Source: Actinomadura sp. NBRC 104412
GTDB taxonomy: Bacteria; Actinomycetota; Actinomycetes; Streptosporangiales; Streptosporangiaceae
NCBI RefSeq assembly: GCF_030269515.1
Contig: NZ_BSTM01000041.1
Span: forward strand, 1 to 55,221
Length of the DNA stretch: 55,221 nucleotides
Direction of reading: 5' to 3'
Of the stretch, positions 1-9,080 are shown one piece after another. The first letter of the stretch is position 1. The number at the start of each line of letters is the position of its first letter. A model generated the notes under the pieces. That model searched no databases. It saw only the letters and a program-made list of their open reading frames with translations, and was not told the origin of the DNA. Both the position numbers and the translations under genes were made by a program.

Positions 1-87
1 ATGCCCCACCAGCGCCGCCGCGTCCAGCAACTCTGGCTCGCCCTTGCTCACACCCTGCACCACACCAGTATCCCAGTCGAGCGTTAG
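1..87 (+). other. Possible tail of an interrupted ORF before the IS element
   Basis: Frame 1 is open from the first base to a TAG at 85-87 and reads as 28 codons rich in Arg, Leu and His. It could be the C-terminus of a gene cut by the window edge, or chance coding in high-GC DNA. No family is recognisable. It ends just before the presumed left non-coding part of the IS110 element. Confidence 0.15.
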
Positions 88-337
88 CTCGACCGGGACA
101 ACCGCAGTTATTCAGTGCAGTCCTAGGGCACCCTCTTTCTTGCGGGCACCGATACGGTGCGCGTTGTTGAGTGCGGGAGCCGGGGTGACGTCTAGTTCGG
201 TCGCTGGTTGAGGGCCTGCATGACACCACCGCCCCCGGCCCTGTCGGGGCCGCGGACCGGCAACAGGGAGATGCGCCGCAGAGCGCCGGTTCGTGACCGC
301 CCGGGAGCCGGCCTCGTCGCTGCCACCGCAAGGAGCC
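88..337 (+). ncRNA. Structured non-coding leader of the IS110 element (candidate bridge RNA region)
   Basis: About 250 bases without a credible gene separate the upstream stop from the transposase start. Two clean hairpins are visible: GCACCG-ATA-CGGTGC at 146-160 and CGGCCC-TGTCG-GGGCCG at 236-252. Several IS110-group elements encode a bridge RNA in the non-coding end upstream of the recombinase gene, which pairs with target and donor DNA. The position and fold potential fit, but I cannot place element ends or guide loops from one copy. It may only be an untranslated leader. Confidence 0.3.
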
Positions 338-1516
338 ATGTTGTCTGTTGCGCCGCCCCCCGCGCAGTTGTTCGCCGGACTGGACTGGGCCGCCGGGATC
401 CACGCCGTCTGTGTGGTGGATCATGCCGGCAAGATCGCCGACCGGTTCACCATCGAGCACTCCGCCGACGGGATCGCCATGCTGATCGGCCGCCTGGCCC
501 GCCTCGCCGAGGCCGCCGACGTGCACGTCGGGATCGAACGGCCCAACGGGCGGCTGGTCGACCTGCTGCTGGAGGCCGGGCACCCGGTCGTGCCCGTCAG
601 CCCGAACGCGATCGAGACCTGGCGGGACGGTGAGGTGCTGTCCGGGGCCAAATCCGACGCCGGTGACGCCGCCATCATCGCCGAATACTTGCGGCTGCGT
701 CGGCACCGGCTGCGCGTCGCCGTGCCCTACTGTGACGACACCCGCGCACTGCGGACCGTCGTACGCACCCGCACCGACCTGGTCGAGATGCGGGTCGCGG
801 CCACCAACCAGCTCGCCGCGCTGCTGGAGGACCAATTTCTGACCCGCTACCCGACCCCGGCAGCGGCCCGCCACGTCGGCGGCAAACGCATGCAGGCGTT
901 CATGACCAAGCACGGCTACTCCGGCCGCCGCAGCGCCGCCGACCTGCTGGAACGGCTGCGGTCGGCCCCGGCCGGAGCCACCGGCCAAGCCCTCACCGAG
1001 GCCCTGCGCGACGCGGTCCTGAGCCTGGTCACCGTCCTCAGAGCACTCAACACGGCCGTCAAGGATCTCGACCGCTCGACCGCCGCCCACCTCGGGGAGC
1101 ATCCGGACGGCCAGATCGTCACGTCGCTGCCAAGATCGGGTCAGAGCAACGCCGCCCAGATACTCGCCGAGTGCGGCGACTGCCGCCAAGCCTACGCAAC
1201 CCCCGACTCGGTCGCGGCCCTCGCAGGCTGCACGCCCGTGACCAAACAGTCCGGCAAACACCGGGCCGTGCACTTCCGCTGGGCCTGCAACAAACGCTTT
1301 CGCCTCGCCCTGACCACCTTCGCCGACAACAGCCGGCACGCCAGCCCCTGGGCCGCCCACATCTACAACCAGGCCCGCAAAAAGGGCAAGGACCACCCGC
1401 ACGCGATCGCACGCGCCTGGATCCGCGTGATCTGGCACTGCTGGCTGGACGGCGTCCCCTACGACCCCGCCCAACACGGGGCCGCAGCCAAGCTCAACAA
1501 GCAAGTTGCCGCCTGA
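338..1516 (+). mobile_element. IS110-family transposase (DEDD/Ser recombinase)
   Basis: A protein of 392 residues that catalyses movement of an IS110-type insertion sequence. The N-terminal RuvC-like DEDD domain is visible: D16 in GLDWA, E67 in GIERPNG, and D107 and D110 in KSDAGDAA. The C-terminal Transposase_20 part has the conserved GCTPVTKQSGKHR stretch with the serine expected to attack DNA, followed by a Trp/His-rich end. The ATG at 338 is chosen because AAGGAG lies just upstream; an in-frame upstream start at 293 has no such site. The length is normal for the family and no frameshift is seen, so it looks intact. IS110 elements usually lack terminal inverted repeats, so no element boundaries are given. 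Confidence 0.93.
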
Positions 1517-1591
1517 GGTTGACACAGGGAGTCATGCGGGCGGGTCGCCTTTACATGTCGGCGTTGGCATCTGGGGGCCGGCGCCCGTGGG

Positions 1592-2983
1592 TCATCGTTC
1601 TTGGGAGAAGGCAGCGGTGACCACGGCCTGGGCCAGGCCGGAGTACGGGGGGTGGAAGGCGGCGAGGGCGTCGTTCTCACCTCGGATGACCACGCCGCGG
1701 GCGTTGGAGAATTCGCGGAAACCCTCCACGCCGCGGTGACGACCGTAGCCGCTTGCGCCGCTGCCACCGAAGCCGAGCGAGGGCAGGGCGCCTTGGAGCG
1801 CGCAGGTGTTGACGCAGGCGCCACCGGAGATCGTGCGATCCAGGACGTCCCGGGCGATCGTGGCGTCGGGGGTGAAGACATAGAGGCCGAGCGGACGGTC
1901 ACCGGCGTTGACGTAGTCGATGGCCTCGTCGAGGGACGTGTACGTCTTGACCGGAAGGATGGGACCGAAGATTTCTTCCCGCATCAGGCCCAGGTCGTCG
2001 TCCGGGTCGAGGACGAGGGTGAGGGGTATCCGGCGGGTGGCACGGTCGATTTCGGCGCCGGGTTCCAGGGTGATCACCTCGCAGCCGCTGTCCTTCGCCT
2101 CGTCCAGCAGAGCCAGCAGGCGGTCGAGGTGGCGGTCGGTGACGATGCCCGTGCAGTCCGGGGACCGGGAGTAGTCGTCGGCCACGTAGGACCTGGCGAG
2201 GTCGACGAACTCGGCGGCCTGCGCGGCGGGGACCAGGCAGTAGTCCGGTGCGATGCACACCTGGCCGCTTTTGACCATCTTGCCGCCCACGATCTGGGCG
2301 ACGGTCTCGGCGTCCACGACCTCGACGATGGCCGGGTTCTTGCCGCCGAGTTCAAGGGTGAGCGGGGTGAGGTTGCGGGCGGCGGCGAGGGCGACCTCGC
2401 GGCCGACGGCGGCGTTGCCGGTGTAGAGGAGGTGGTCCCAGGGCAGTGTCGGGAATTGCCTGGCCAGTTGCAGGTCGCCGGTCACGACGGCGACGTGGTC
2501 GGGGGCGAAGGTCTCCGCGACCATGTCCCGGAGCAGCGCGGAACTGGCGGGGGTGTGCTCCGACGGTTTGATCAGCACCCGGTTGCCGGCGGCGAGCATG
2601 TCGATCAGCGGGCCGAGGGAGAGCAGGAAGGGGAAGTTCCACGGCGAGATGATGCCCGTGACGCCCTTGGGCTGGTACTCGATGGCGGCGGTCGCGGTGC
2701 CGGCCAGTGCCGGGTCGGCGGGACGCGGGTCGGGCTCCATCCATCCGGGTAGCTGCTCGATGGTGTAGGCGGCCTGCCCGGCGACGGCGAGCACCTCCGT
2801 CATGGCGGTGAGCTGCTCGGGGTGAACGGCGAAGTCCTCGGACATCGCGCGTTCGATACGGGTGCGGTTGGCCATGACCATTTCGGCGATCATGCCCAGA
2901 TGGTCGCGGCGCTCGTCCAGGGTGGGGGCGGGCCTGCGGGCGGCGCGGCGTTGCGCCTCGAACAGGGATCGCAGGTCATCCAT
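1592..2983 (-). CDS. Aldehyde dehydrogenase, coniferyl-aldehyde-dehydrogenase type
   Basis: 463 residues. NAD(P)-dependent oxidation of an aldehyde to an acid in the cytoplasm. The N-terminal half has SPWNFPFLLSLGPLIDMLAAGN, the sequence style of coniferyl aldehyde dehydrogenases and class-3 ALDHs; the Glu of LELGGKNP (E211) and the Cys of GQVCIAP (C243) are the expected catalytic residues. The start at 2983 is preferred because it overlaps the stop of the dehalogenase-like gene by 8 nt (ATGGATGA), a normal coupling in this operon. It is the last gene of the leftward operon starting near 10951. An alcohol released by the upstream hydrolase and then oxidised to an aldehyde would be a logical substrate, which is inference. 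Confidence 0.88.
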   Translation of the reverse strand: MDDLRSLFEAQRRAARRPAPTLDERRDHLGMIAEMVMANRTRIERAMSEDFAVHPEQLTAMTEVLAVAGQAAYTIEQLPGWMEPDPRPADPALAGTATAAIEYQPKGVTGIISPWNFPFLLSLGPLIDMLAAGNRVLIKPSEHTPASSALLRDMVAETFAPDHVAVVTGDLQLARQFPTLPWDHLLYTGNAAVGREVALAAARNLTPLTLELGGKNPAIVEVVDAETVAQIVGGKMVKSGQVCIAPDYCLVPAAQAAEFVDLARSYVADDYSRSPDCTGIVTDRHLDRLLALLDEAKDSGCEVITLEPGAEIDRATRRIPLTLVLDPDDDLGLMREEIFGPILPVKTYTSLDEAIDYVNAGDRPLGLYVFTPDATIARDVLDRTISGGACVNTCALQGALPSLGFGGSGASGYGRHRGVEGFREFSNARGVVIRGENDALAAFHPPYSGLAQAVVTAAFSQER

Positions 2984-3893
2984 GGAAGTCCTCTTTCGCC
3001 AGGAAGTCGAGCAGTTCGGGGACGATGCGTTCGTGGGCGTCCTCCTGGAGGTAGTGGCCGGCCTCGTCCAGACGCACGACATCGGCGTCGGGGAAGGTCT
3101 CCAGCCACATCTCCCGCAGGACGTCCGGGGTGAAGCCCGGGTCCCGCATCGCCCAGACGATCTTGACCGGCCGGCCGCGGAAGTGCCGTTCCAGTCCCGC
3201 CTCCATCTGCGCGGCGAGCCTCGCCCAGGGCTGCTCGTCGGGCCGGACGGGGATCTCCCGCGGGAACACCAGCACGGCGGTCCGGCTGGACCAGGTGGGA
3301 TGCGGAGCGAGATAGGCGTGCTTCACCAAAGGGGTCAGCCGCTCGGGGGCCATCACGCCGACCTTGAACAGGAAGAGGCGGTGGAAGGCGGCCAGGCCCT
3401 TGACCATCACCTCGCCGACGCCGGGCGCCCGGAACAAGGTGAGCGAGAACGGGACCTTGAACCTGCCGCGCGGGACGTGGACGGCCGTGTTGAGCAGGAA
3501 CAGCCCGGCAACCCGCTCCGGATGGGCCACCGCCCAGGCCAGGCCGACCGGGCCGCCCCAGTCCTGCGGCACCACGACGGCGCCGTGCAGGTCGAGCGAT
3601 TCCAGCAGTGCGTCCGCGCGCCGGATGTGCTCGCCGATCCGGTAGAGCGCGGGCCGGTCGGGCTTGTCCGAGCGTCCGAACCCGAGCATGTCCGGGACGA
3701 TCACCCGGTGTCCGGCGTCCACGAGCGGGCCGATGAAGTTGCGGTAAAGGAATCCCCAGGTGGGGTTGCCGTGCAGCAGCACCACGGGACGTCCGTCGCG
3801 TGGGCCCTCGTCCACGTAGTGCAGCCTCCCGTCGGGGGTGTCGAACCATCGCGGCTCGTAGGGCCACAGCCCGCCGAACGTCCAGTCGGTCAT
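2976..3893 (-). CDS. Haloalkane-dehalogenase-like alpha/beta hydrolase
   Basis: 305 residues, the usual size for haloalkane dehalogenases. The oxyanion/halide region HGNPTW (H41, N43, W46) is followed by VVVPQDWGGPVG, where the nucleophile is Asp (D111) followed by Trp, unlike the Ser of esterases. D251 (AMRDPGF) and H280 (DEAGHYLQED) complete a DhlA/subfamily-I-like triad. The reaction would replace a carbon-bound halogen by hydroxyl, but fluoroacetate dehalogenases and some epoxide hydrolases also use Asp, so the substrate is uncertain. The start at 3893 overlaps the redoxin stop (ATGA) and has AGGGA upstream. It is coupled to the aldehyde dehydrogenase. Confidence 0.85.
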   Translation of the reverse strand: MTDWTFGGLWPYEPRWFDTPDGRLHYVDEGPRDGRPVVLLHGNPTWGFLYRNFIGPLVDAGHRVIVPDMLGFGRSDKPDRPALYRIGEHIRRADALLESLDLHGAVVVPQDWGGPVGLAWAVAHPERVAGLFLLNTAVHVPRGRFKVPFSLTLFRAPGVGEVMVKGLAAFHRLFLFKVGVMAPERLTPLVKHAYLAPHPTWSSRTAVLVFPREIPVRPDEQPWARLAAQMEAGLERHFRGRPVKIVWAMRDPGFTPDVLREMWLETFPDADVVRLDEAGHYLQEDAHERIVPELLDFLAKEDFHG

Positions 3894-4462
3894 CGTCCCT
3901 CCCTGTGCGCCAGGTCGAGCAGCTCGTCCACCGACCACTGGTCGTAGGCGTGCTCGCCGTACTTGTACGCCCGCACCCGGCCGTCCCCGCCGATCAGGAA
4001 GTCGCCGGGCAGGCCGAAACGGCCGCCCTCGGGGAACAGGGAGGGCACCGGCCGCCGGTGGCGGAGGATCCCCCACAGGCTCAGCAGCACGGCCCGCGCG
4101 ATCGGCCCCCATACGCGGGGGTTCAGGATCGCCCGGCGCGCGGGCTCCACGCCGAACTCGGCGTACAGCCGTTTGCCCGGGTCGGCCACGACGGCGAACG
4201 GCAGGTCACCGGCGTGCTCGCGCAGCGAGTCCACCGTCGAGTGGAAGACCACGACCTCCCGGATGCCCGCCGCCTCGATCTCCGCGTGCCGGCGCACGAC
4301 CGACCGCAGGTGGAGGTTGCAGACGGGGCATCCGGCGAAGCGCCGCAATTGCAGGTGGATGAGGCGTCCCGGCTCGGGAATCGGGACGGCGGCGCCATGG
4401 ATGTCGGTCAGCGTCCGCTTTGTCACGACCGCGCCGGGCTTGATGGTCGTCCTGCCGCTCAT
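3890..4462 (-). CDS. Peroxiredoxin-like (AhpC/TSA-fold) protein
   Basis: 190 residues. It has a thioredoxin-fold layout: an N-terminal beta-rich part, then LRRFAGCPVCNLHLRS with a CPVC pair at the usual redox-active position, then FHSTVDSLREHAG and the FLIGGDGRVRAYKYG strand near the C-terminus. This pattern is found in the AhpC/TSA-related 'peroxiredoxin-like' family, often of unknown substrate. It may protect the pathway enzymes or transfer electrons. The ATG at 4462 has GGAGAGG upstream, and hyuB ends a few bases earlier at 4467. It is cytoplasmic, with no signal peptide. Confidence 0.75.
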   Translation of the reverse strand: MSGRTTIKPGAVVTKRTLTDIHGAAVPIPEPGRLIHLQLRRFAGCPVCNLHLRSVVRRHAEIEAAGIREVVVFHSTVDSLREHAGDLPFAVVADPGKRLYAEFGVEPARRAILNPRVWGPIARAVLLSLWGILRHRRPVPSLFPEGGRFGLPGDFLIGGDGRVRAYKYGEHAYDQWSVDELLDLAHREGR

Positions 4463-4466
4463 CGGC

Positions 4467-6230
4467 TCACCTCTCCGCGCGAAGCACGGCCGTCGCCGCC
4501 TCGTCCACCGCGAGGTCATCGCCCGTCTGGGAGATGACGACCCCGTACGCCGCACGGGCCTGCTCCTGCGAGACGTATCCGGCCCGCACGTCGGCCAGCA
4601 CCTGATCGACCGGACGGTCCTTCGGGTCGCCGTGGCCGCCGCCCCCGCCGAGCTCGATGACGTGGGCGTCCCCGGCGGCCAGGTCGAGCGCGGCGACCTT
4701 GCCGTTGGGAAAGGTGACCACCTCGCCGTCGGCGCGCTCGACCTTCACGTGGTTGCCGGCCGCCGCGTGTCCGCCCTCCAGCCCCCATGGTGCACAGGAG
4801 GTGCGTTCGATCCAGGTGTCCAGCTTGGCCGCGGTGTGGACGCGGATGCGCAGCCTGGTCCCCAGCCCCCCGCGGTGCCGCCCGGCTCCGCCCGAGTCCT
4901 GGACGAGTGCGTACTCCTCGATGGTGACCATCGGGGACTTGGCCTCCACCACCTCGACGGGGGCGTTGTGGGTGTCGCCGTCGTTGATGCACATCGTGGC
5001 GCTCTGCCCGTCCGCTTGTGAGGTGGCGCCCCAGCCGCCGCCCTGCGGCCCGCCGAAGAACTGGAAGAAGCGCCCGGTCGCCTCGTCCACGCCGTAGGTG
5101 TGCGACATCCCCAGATCGGCGTGGTGGCCGGCGATGGTGACGTCGGGCATGACCTCGGCCATCGCCCGGAAGACGCAGTCGACGACGGTCATCGGATAGG
5201 TCATCCACAGCCGCATCGCGGCCGGGCGGACCGCGCTGACGACCGTCCCCGGCGGCAGGACCACCTTCAGCGGGCGCAGCGACCCGTGGTTGATCGGGTA
5301 CTCCTGCGGCGAGGTGAGGCATTTGAACGCGACCTGGGCGGCGGACCGCCCGGCCGTGGCGCCCGAGTTGAAGTAGCCGGCGACCTGCGGGCTCATCTCG
5401 CTGAGGTCAATGGTCATGGTGTCGTGCTCGACCACCACCCGCACCCGGATCGGGATCCGCTCGCCGACCTTCACCGCGTCGTCGTCCATGTGGGCCTCGG
5501 CGCGGTACTCGCCGTCCGGGATTCGCAGCACCGCCTGCCGGCTCAGCTCCTCGCCCCGCCGGAACACGTCGGCGATCCCTGCCTTGACGACGTCGGCGCC
5601 GTAGCGCTCCAGCATCGCGCGCAGCCGGGTCTCCCCGGTGCGGACGGCGGCGACCTGCGCCCGGAAGTCGCCCATCGCCAGGTCCTGGAACCGGACGTTC
5701 AGCGCGATCAGCCGGGTCAGCTCATCGTCCTGGACGCCCTCCTTGAAGATCTTCACGATCGGGACCTGAAGGCCCTCGGAGTAGATGTCGGTGGTGGTGC
5801 CGCCGAGCACGCCGCCCACGTCGATCCAGTGCGCCATCGACGAGGCGAACGCGATCAGCTCGCCCTCGTGGAAGATCGGCAGCGTGAAGATCATGTGGTT
5901 GAGGTGGCTGCCCATGATGTAGGCGTCGTTGGTGAGCAGGATGTCGCCGGGCCTGATCCCGTCCCGGCCGTAGAACGCCAGCTTCGCCTTGATGGCGTCG
6001 GACAGCCCGCCCACGAACATCGGCAGGCCGAGCCCCACCGAGATCGTGTCACCGTTGGCGTCGAACAGCCCCACGGTGAAGTCCTGGGCCTCGTAGATGA
6101 TCAGGTTGTAGGCCGTGCGCATCAGGTTCGTCTTCATCTCCTCGGTGATCGCGACGAACCCGGCACGGATGATCTCGGCGGTGATCGGGTCGATCGCGCT
6201 CGCGTCGGACGCGGCGTCGGTGGTGCTCAT
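4467..6230 (-). CDS. hyuB: Hydantoinase B / oxoprolinase family protein
   Basis: 587 residues. Partner of HyuA in ATP-dependent N-methylhydantoinase/acetophenone-carboxylase-type enzymes; the pair phosphorylates and hydrolyses or carboxylates a ring or ketone substrate. Recognised from the N-terminal DPITAEIIRAGFVAITEEMKTN start, the GDILLTNDAY and GSHLNHM motifs and the C-terminal GGGGHGDPKDRP stretch, all typical of the HyuB family. The start at 6230 overlaps the hyuA stop (ATGA). The true substrate cannot be read from sequence; hydantoins, 5-oxoproline and aryl ketones are all used by relatives. Confidence 0.9.
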   Translation of the reverse strand: MSTTDAASDASAIDPITAEIIRAGFVAITEEMKTNLMRTAYNLIIYEAQDFTVGLFDANGDTISVGLGLPMFVGGLSDAIKAKLAFYGRDGIRPGDILLTNDAYIMGSHLNHMIFTLPIFHEGELIAFASSMAHWIDVGGVLGGTTTDIYSEGLQVPIVKIFKEGVQDDELTRLIALNVRFQDLAMGDFRAQVAAVRTGETRLRAMLERYGADVVKAGIADVFRRGEELSRQAVLRIPDGEYRAEAHMDDDAVKVGERIPIRVRVVVEHDTMTIDLSEMSPQVAGYFNSGATAGRSAAQVAFKCLTSPQEYPINHGSLRPLKVVLPPGTVVSAVRPAAMRLWMTYPMTVVDCVFRAMAEVMPDVTIAGHHADLGMSHTYGVDEATGRFFQFFGGPQGGGWGATSQADGQSATMCINDGDTHNAPVEVVEAKSPMVTIEEYALVQDSGGAGRHRGGLGTRLRIRVHTAAKLDTWIERTSCAPWGLEGGHAAAGNHVKVERADGEVVTFPNGKVAALDLAAGDAHVIELGGGGGHGDPKDRPVDQVLADVRAGYVSQEQARAAYGVVISQTGDDLAVDEAATAVLRAER

Positions 6231-8281
6231 GGTCGGGTTCCGATCTCCAGCAGCAGGTTTCCGTAGCCGTCGACCTCGGCGCGGTCGCCGGGGCGCAGCA
6301 GCGTGGTGGCGGTGGGTTCCTCGATGACGGCGGGCCCGGCGATCCGGTTGCCGGCACGTAGCGCGTCCCGTGCGTACACCGGGGTCGGGACCGCGCCGTC
6401 GGCCGGGACGAAGACGACGTCGCGGACGCCGGTCGCGGCCTCGTCCGGCGGCACCGGCGTCCCCTCGGGGATCTTGGTCAGTTGGGGCTTGCGGAGCCGG
6501 CCGACCGCGGAGACGCGCAGGCTGACGATCTGCGCGGGTTCGCCGGGCGCGCTGTGGCTGTAGCGGCGCTCGTGCTCGGCATCGAACGCGCGTTTCACGT
6601 CGCCGACATCGTCGAGGCCGGGCGGCACGTGCACGGTGACGGTGTGCTCCTGGCCGACGTACCGCATGTCGGCCGCGCGCAGGAACTCGATGGAGCCGAA
6701 CTCCAGCTTGCCCTCGGCCAGCGCGCGCCCGCACTCGTCCTCCAGCTCCCGGTACGACGACTCGACCTCCGCTGCCGTCACGTCGCTCAGCGTCCGGACG
6801 CCGGTCTGGACGACGTCGATCCGCAGGTCCGCCATGAGCATGCCGAACGCCGAGAACAGGGCGGGGTTCGGCGGCACCACCACCCGCCGGATCGCCAGCT
6901 CGCGGGCGACCAGCGACACGTGCAGGGGGCCGTTGCCGCCGTAGGCGACCAGCACGAAGTCCCGCGGATCCAAGCCGCGCTCGGTGGTCACCGCACGGAC
7001 CGAGTTCGCCATCGCGGCGGCGCCGATGGCCGTGATCCCGGCCGCGGTGGACGCCGTGTCCATGCCGAGCTCGGTGGCCAGGGCGCCCACCGCGCGCCGG
7101 GCGGCGTCACCGTCCAGTTCCAGTCCTCCGGCCAGCGTGCCCCGCGGCGCCAGATGCCCCAGCACCACCGAGGCGTCGGTGATGGTGGCCTGCGTGCCGC
7201 CCCGGCCATAGCAGGCGGGACCGGGGTCGGCGCCGGCGCTGTGCGGCCCCACGTGGACGCCACCGGCCTGGTCGAGCCAGGCGATGCTGCCGCCGCCCGT
7301 GCCGACCTCGACGATGTCCAGGCAGGGGATCCGGATCGGCAGTCCCGTGGCGTAGCCGCCGAGAAAGTAGTCGCTGGCCATCGGGAACGTCAGGTCGCGG
7401 ATCACCGCCGACTTCGCCGTCGTACCGCCCATGTCGAACGCGATCGCCTCGCGGTGTCCCAGCGCCTCGCACAGCGCGATCGTGCCGACCACGCCTCCGG
7501 CCGGGCCGGACTCCAGCATCTGCACGCACTGGCCGGACGCGGTGACCACGTCGGACACGCCGCCGTTGGACTGCATCACCGCCAGGGCCGCGCCGGAGCC
7601 GCCCGCCCGCAGCCGGTCCTCCAGGCGTCCCAGGTAGTCGCTCACCAGCGGGCCCACGAACGCGTTGGCCACCACCGTGGACGTCCGCTCGAACTCGCGG
7701 TACTCGCGGCTGATCTCGTGGGACAGCGTGACGTACACCCCGGGCAGTTCCGCGCGCAGGATCTCGCCGACGCGGATCTCATGCGCGGGATCGCGGTAGG
7801 CGTGCAGCAGCACCACCGCCACCGACTCGACGCCGAGCGCGGCCAGCCGGCGGGCGATCTCCAGGGTGCGCGCCTCGTCGAGCGGCCTGGCGACCGTGCC
7901 GTCGGCCCGCAACCGCTCGGGGACCTCGTAGATCATCTCGCGGGGGATCAGCGGGCGATGCTTGGTGAAGGCGAGGTTGAACGCGTCCGGCCGGTTGATC
8001 CTGCCGATCTCGTAGACATCGCGGAACCCCTCGGTGGTCAGCAGCGCGGTCCGTGCGCCCTTGCGCTCGATCAGCGCGTTGACCACGACGGTGCTGCCAT
8101 GGATGGCGAAGGCGAGCTCGTCCACCGGGATGTCGGCGGCGCGCAGGCCGCCGAACACGCCGTCGATGAGATCATGCGGGGTGCTGAGCGTCTTGCCCAG
8201 CATCAGCCTGCCCTTGACGTCGTCGTAGCCCACGACGTCGGTGAACGTCCCGCCGATGTCGACGGCGGCCCTAATCGGCAT
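6227..8281 (-). CDS. hyuA: Hydantoinase A / oxoprolinase family protein
   Basis: 684 residues, full length for the family. The ATP-binding subunit: it opens with AVDIGGTFTDVVGYD, and inside it has IAFDMGGTTAKSAVI, both phosphate-binding motifs of the acetate/sugar-kinase/Hsp70-like fold, plus the long Hydant_A region. Works with HyuB encoded immediately downstream. The ATG at 8281 has AAGGAG at good spacing. A 34-nt gap separates it from the permease gene, so transporter and enzyme are probably one transcript and the transporter may import the substrate. Confidence 0.9.
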   Translation of the reverse strand: MPIRAAVDIGGTFTDVVGYDDVKGRLMLGKTLSTPHDLIDGVFGGLRAADIPVDELAFAIHGSTVVVNALIERKGARTALLTTEGFRDVYEIGRINRPDAFNLAFTKHRPLIPREMIYEVPERLRADGTVARPLDEARTLEIARRLAALGVESVAVVLLHAYRDPAHEIRVGEILRAELPGVYVTLSHEISREYREFERTSTVVANAFVGPLVSDYLGRLEDRLRAGGSGAALAVMQSNGGVSDVVTASGQCVQMLESGPAGGVVGTIALCEALGHREAIAFDMGGTTAKSAVIRDLTFPMASDYFLGGYATGLPIRIPCLDIVEVGTGGGSIAWLDQAGGVHVGPHSAGADPGPACYGRGGTQATITDASVVLGHLAPRGTLAGGLELDGDAARRAVGALATELGMDTASTAAGITAIGAAAMANSVRAVTTERGLDPRDFVLVAYGGNGPLHVSLVARELAIRRVVVPPNPALFSAFGMLMADLRIDVVQTGVRTLSDVTAAEVESSYRELEDECGRALAEGKLEFGSIEFLRAADMRYVGQEHTVTVHVPPGLDDVGDVKRAFDAEHERRYSHSAPGEPAQIVSLRVSAVGRLRKPQLTKIPEGTPVPPDEAATGVRDVVFVPADGAVPTPVYARDALRAGNRIAGPAVIEEPTATTLLRPGDRAEVDGYGNLLLEIGTRP

Positions 8282-8315
8282 GGATGACTCTCCTTAGTCA
8301 GGGATGCCCCGATTT

Positions 8316-9080
8316 TCAGGGGTGCCTGCGCAGCGCGAGGCGTTCCAGCAGTTCGACCGCGGCGAAGACGAGGACGGCCAGCACGGCCAGGCTGATGACG
8401 CACGCGAACAGCAGCGGCACGTTCTGGTTGCCGCTCGCCGAGATGGTCAGGTAGCCCAGGCCCGCCCCCCCGACGATGAACTCGCCCACCACCACGCCGA
8501 TCACGGCGAAGGTGATGGCGACCTTGAGCCCGGCCAGCACGCTGGGCAAGGCCGTGGGCAGGCGGACGAGCCGGAACAGCCGCCAGCGGGAGGCGCCCAT
8601 CGAGCGGCCCAGCCGCACCAGGTCCGGGTCGATCGTGGTGAGCCCCAGCACGGTGTTGACGATGATCGGAAAGATGGCCACCGACACGGCGATCAGCACG
8701 TTGGTCATCAGCCCGAACCCGAACCACACGATGAACAGCGGGCCCAGCGCCACCTTCGGCACGGCCTGGGTCATCACCAGCAGCGGGTAGCCCAGCCGCT
8801 CGACCACCCGGGAAAAGGCCATCGGGATCGCCAGGAGCACGCCGAGCACCGCCGAGATCCCGAAGGCCAGTAGAATCCCGCGGAGCGTGACCCAGCCCTG
8901 CTTCAGCAGCGGCTCGCGGTAGTTGGACAGCGCCTCCACGACCTGGGCGGGGGTGGGCAGCAGGTAGTCGGGTGTGCGTCCCACCAGCACCGCCCCCTGC
9001 CACACGGCGACGACCAGCGCGATCGCCAGCACGTACCAGAAGGCGGTCTGCCCGCCGATCCACCGGCCGAGGCTAGACAT
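8316..9080 (-). CDS. ABC transporter permease, SsuC/TauC type
   Basis: 254 residues with about six membrane helices and the permease signature region VPKVALGPLFIVWFGFG followed by GRSMGASRWRLFRLVRLPTALPSVLAGLK (EAA loop contacting the ATPase). The family moves nitrate, sulfonates, thiamine precursors and aromatic acids. The start at 9080 overlaps the ATPase stop by 8 nt (ATGTCTAG). A longer upstream reading frame is not used because it runs inside the ATPase gene. Confidence 0.9.
   Translation of the reverse strand: MSSLGRWIGGQTAFWYVLAIALVVAVWQGAVLVGRTPDYLLPTPAQVVEALSNYREPLLKQGWVTLRGILLAFGISAVLGVLLAIPMAFSRVVERLGYPLLVMTQAVPKVALGPLFIVWFGFGLMTNVLIAVSVAIFPIIVNTVLGLTTIDPDLVRLGRSMGASRWRLFRLVRLPTALPSVLAGLKVAITFAVIGVVVGEFIVGGAGLGYLTISASGNQNVPLLFACVISLAVLAVLVFAAVELLERLALRRHP

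Noticed and set aside
1601..2752. Long plus-strand frame opposite the aldehyde dehydrogenase
   Set aside because: The minus-strand ALDH has all catalytic motifs; the opposite frame has none and arises from GC-rich third positions.
3890..4555. A longer start (4555) for the redoxin
   Set aside because: The extension would run 89 nt into hyuB and is Arg-rich; ATG 4462 has a proper ribosome site.
5100..8287. Long plus-strand frames opposite hyuB and hyuA (5100-6266 and 6482-8287)
   Set aside because: They are antisense shadows of intact, motif-bearing genes; composition is Arg/His/Gly-rich with no recognisable domains.
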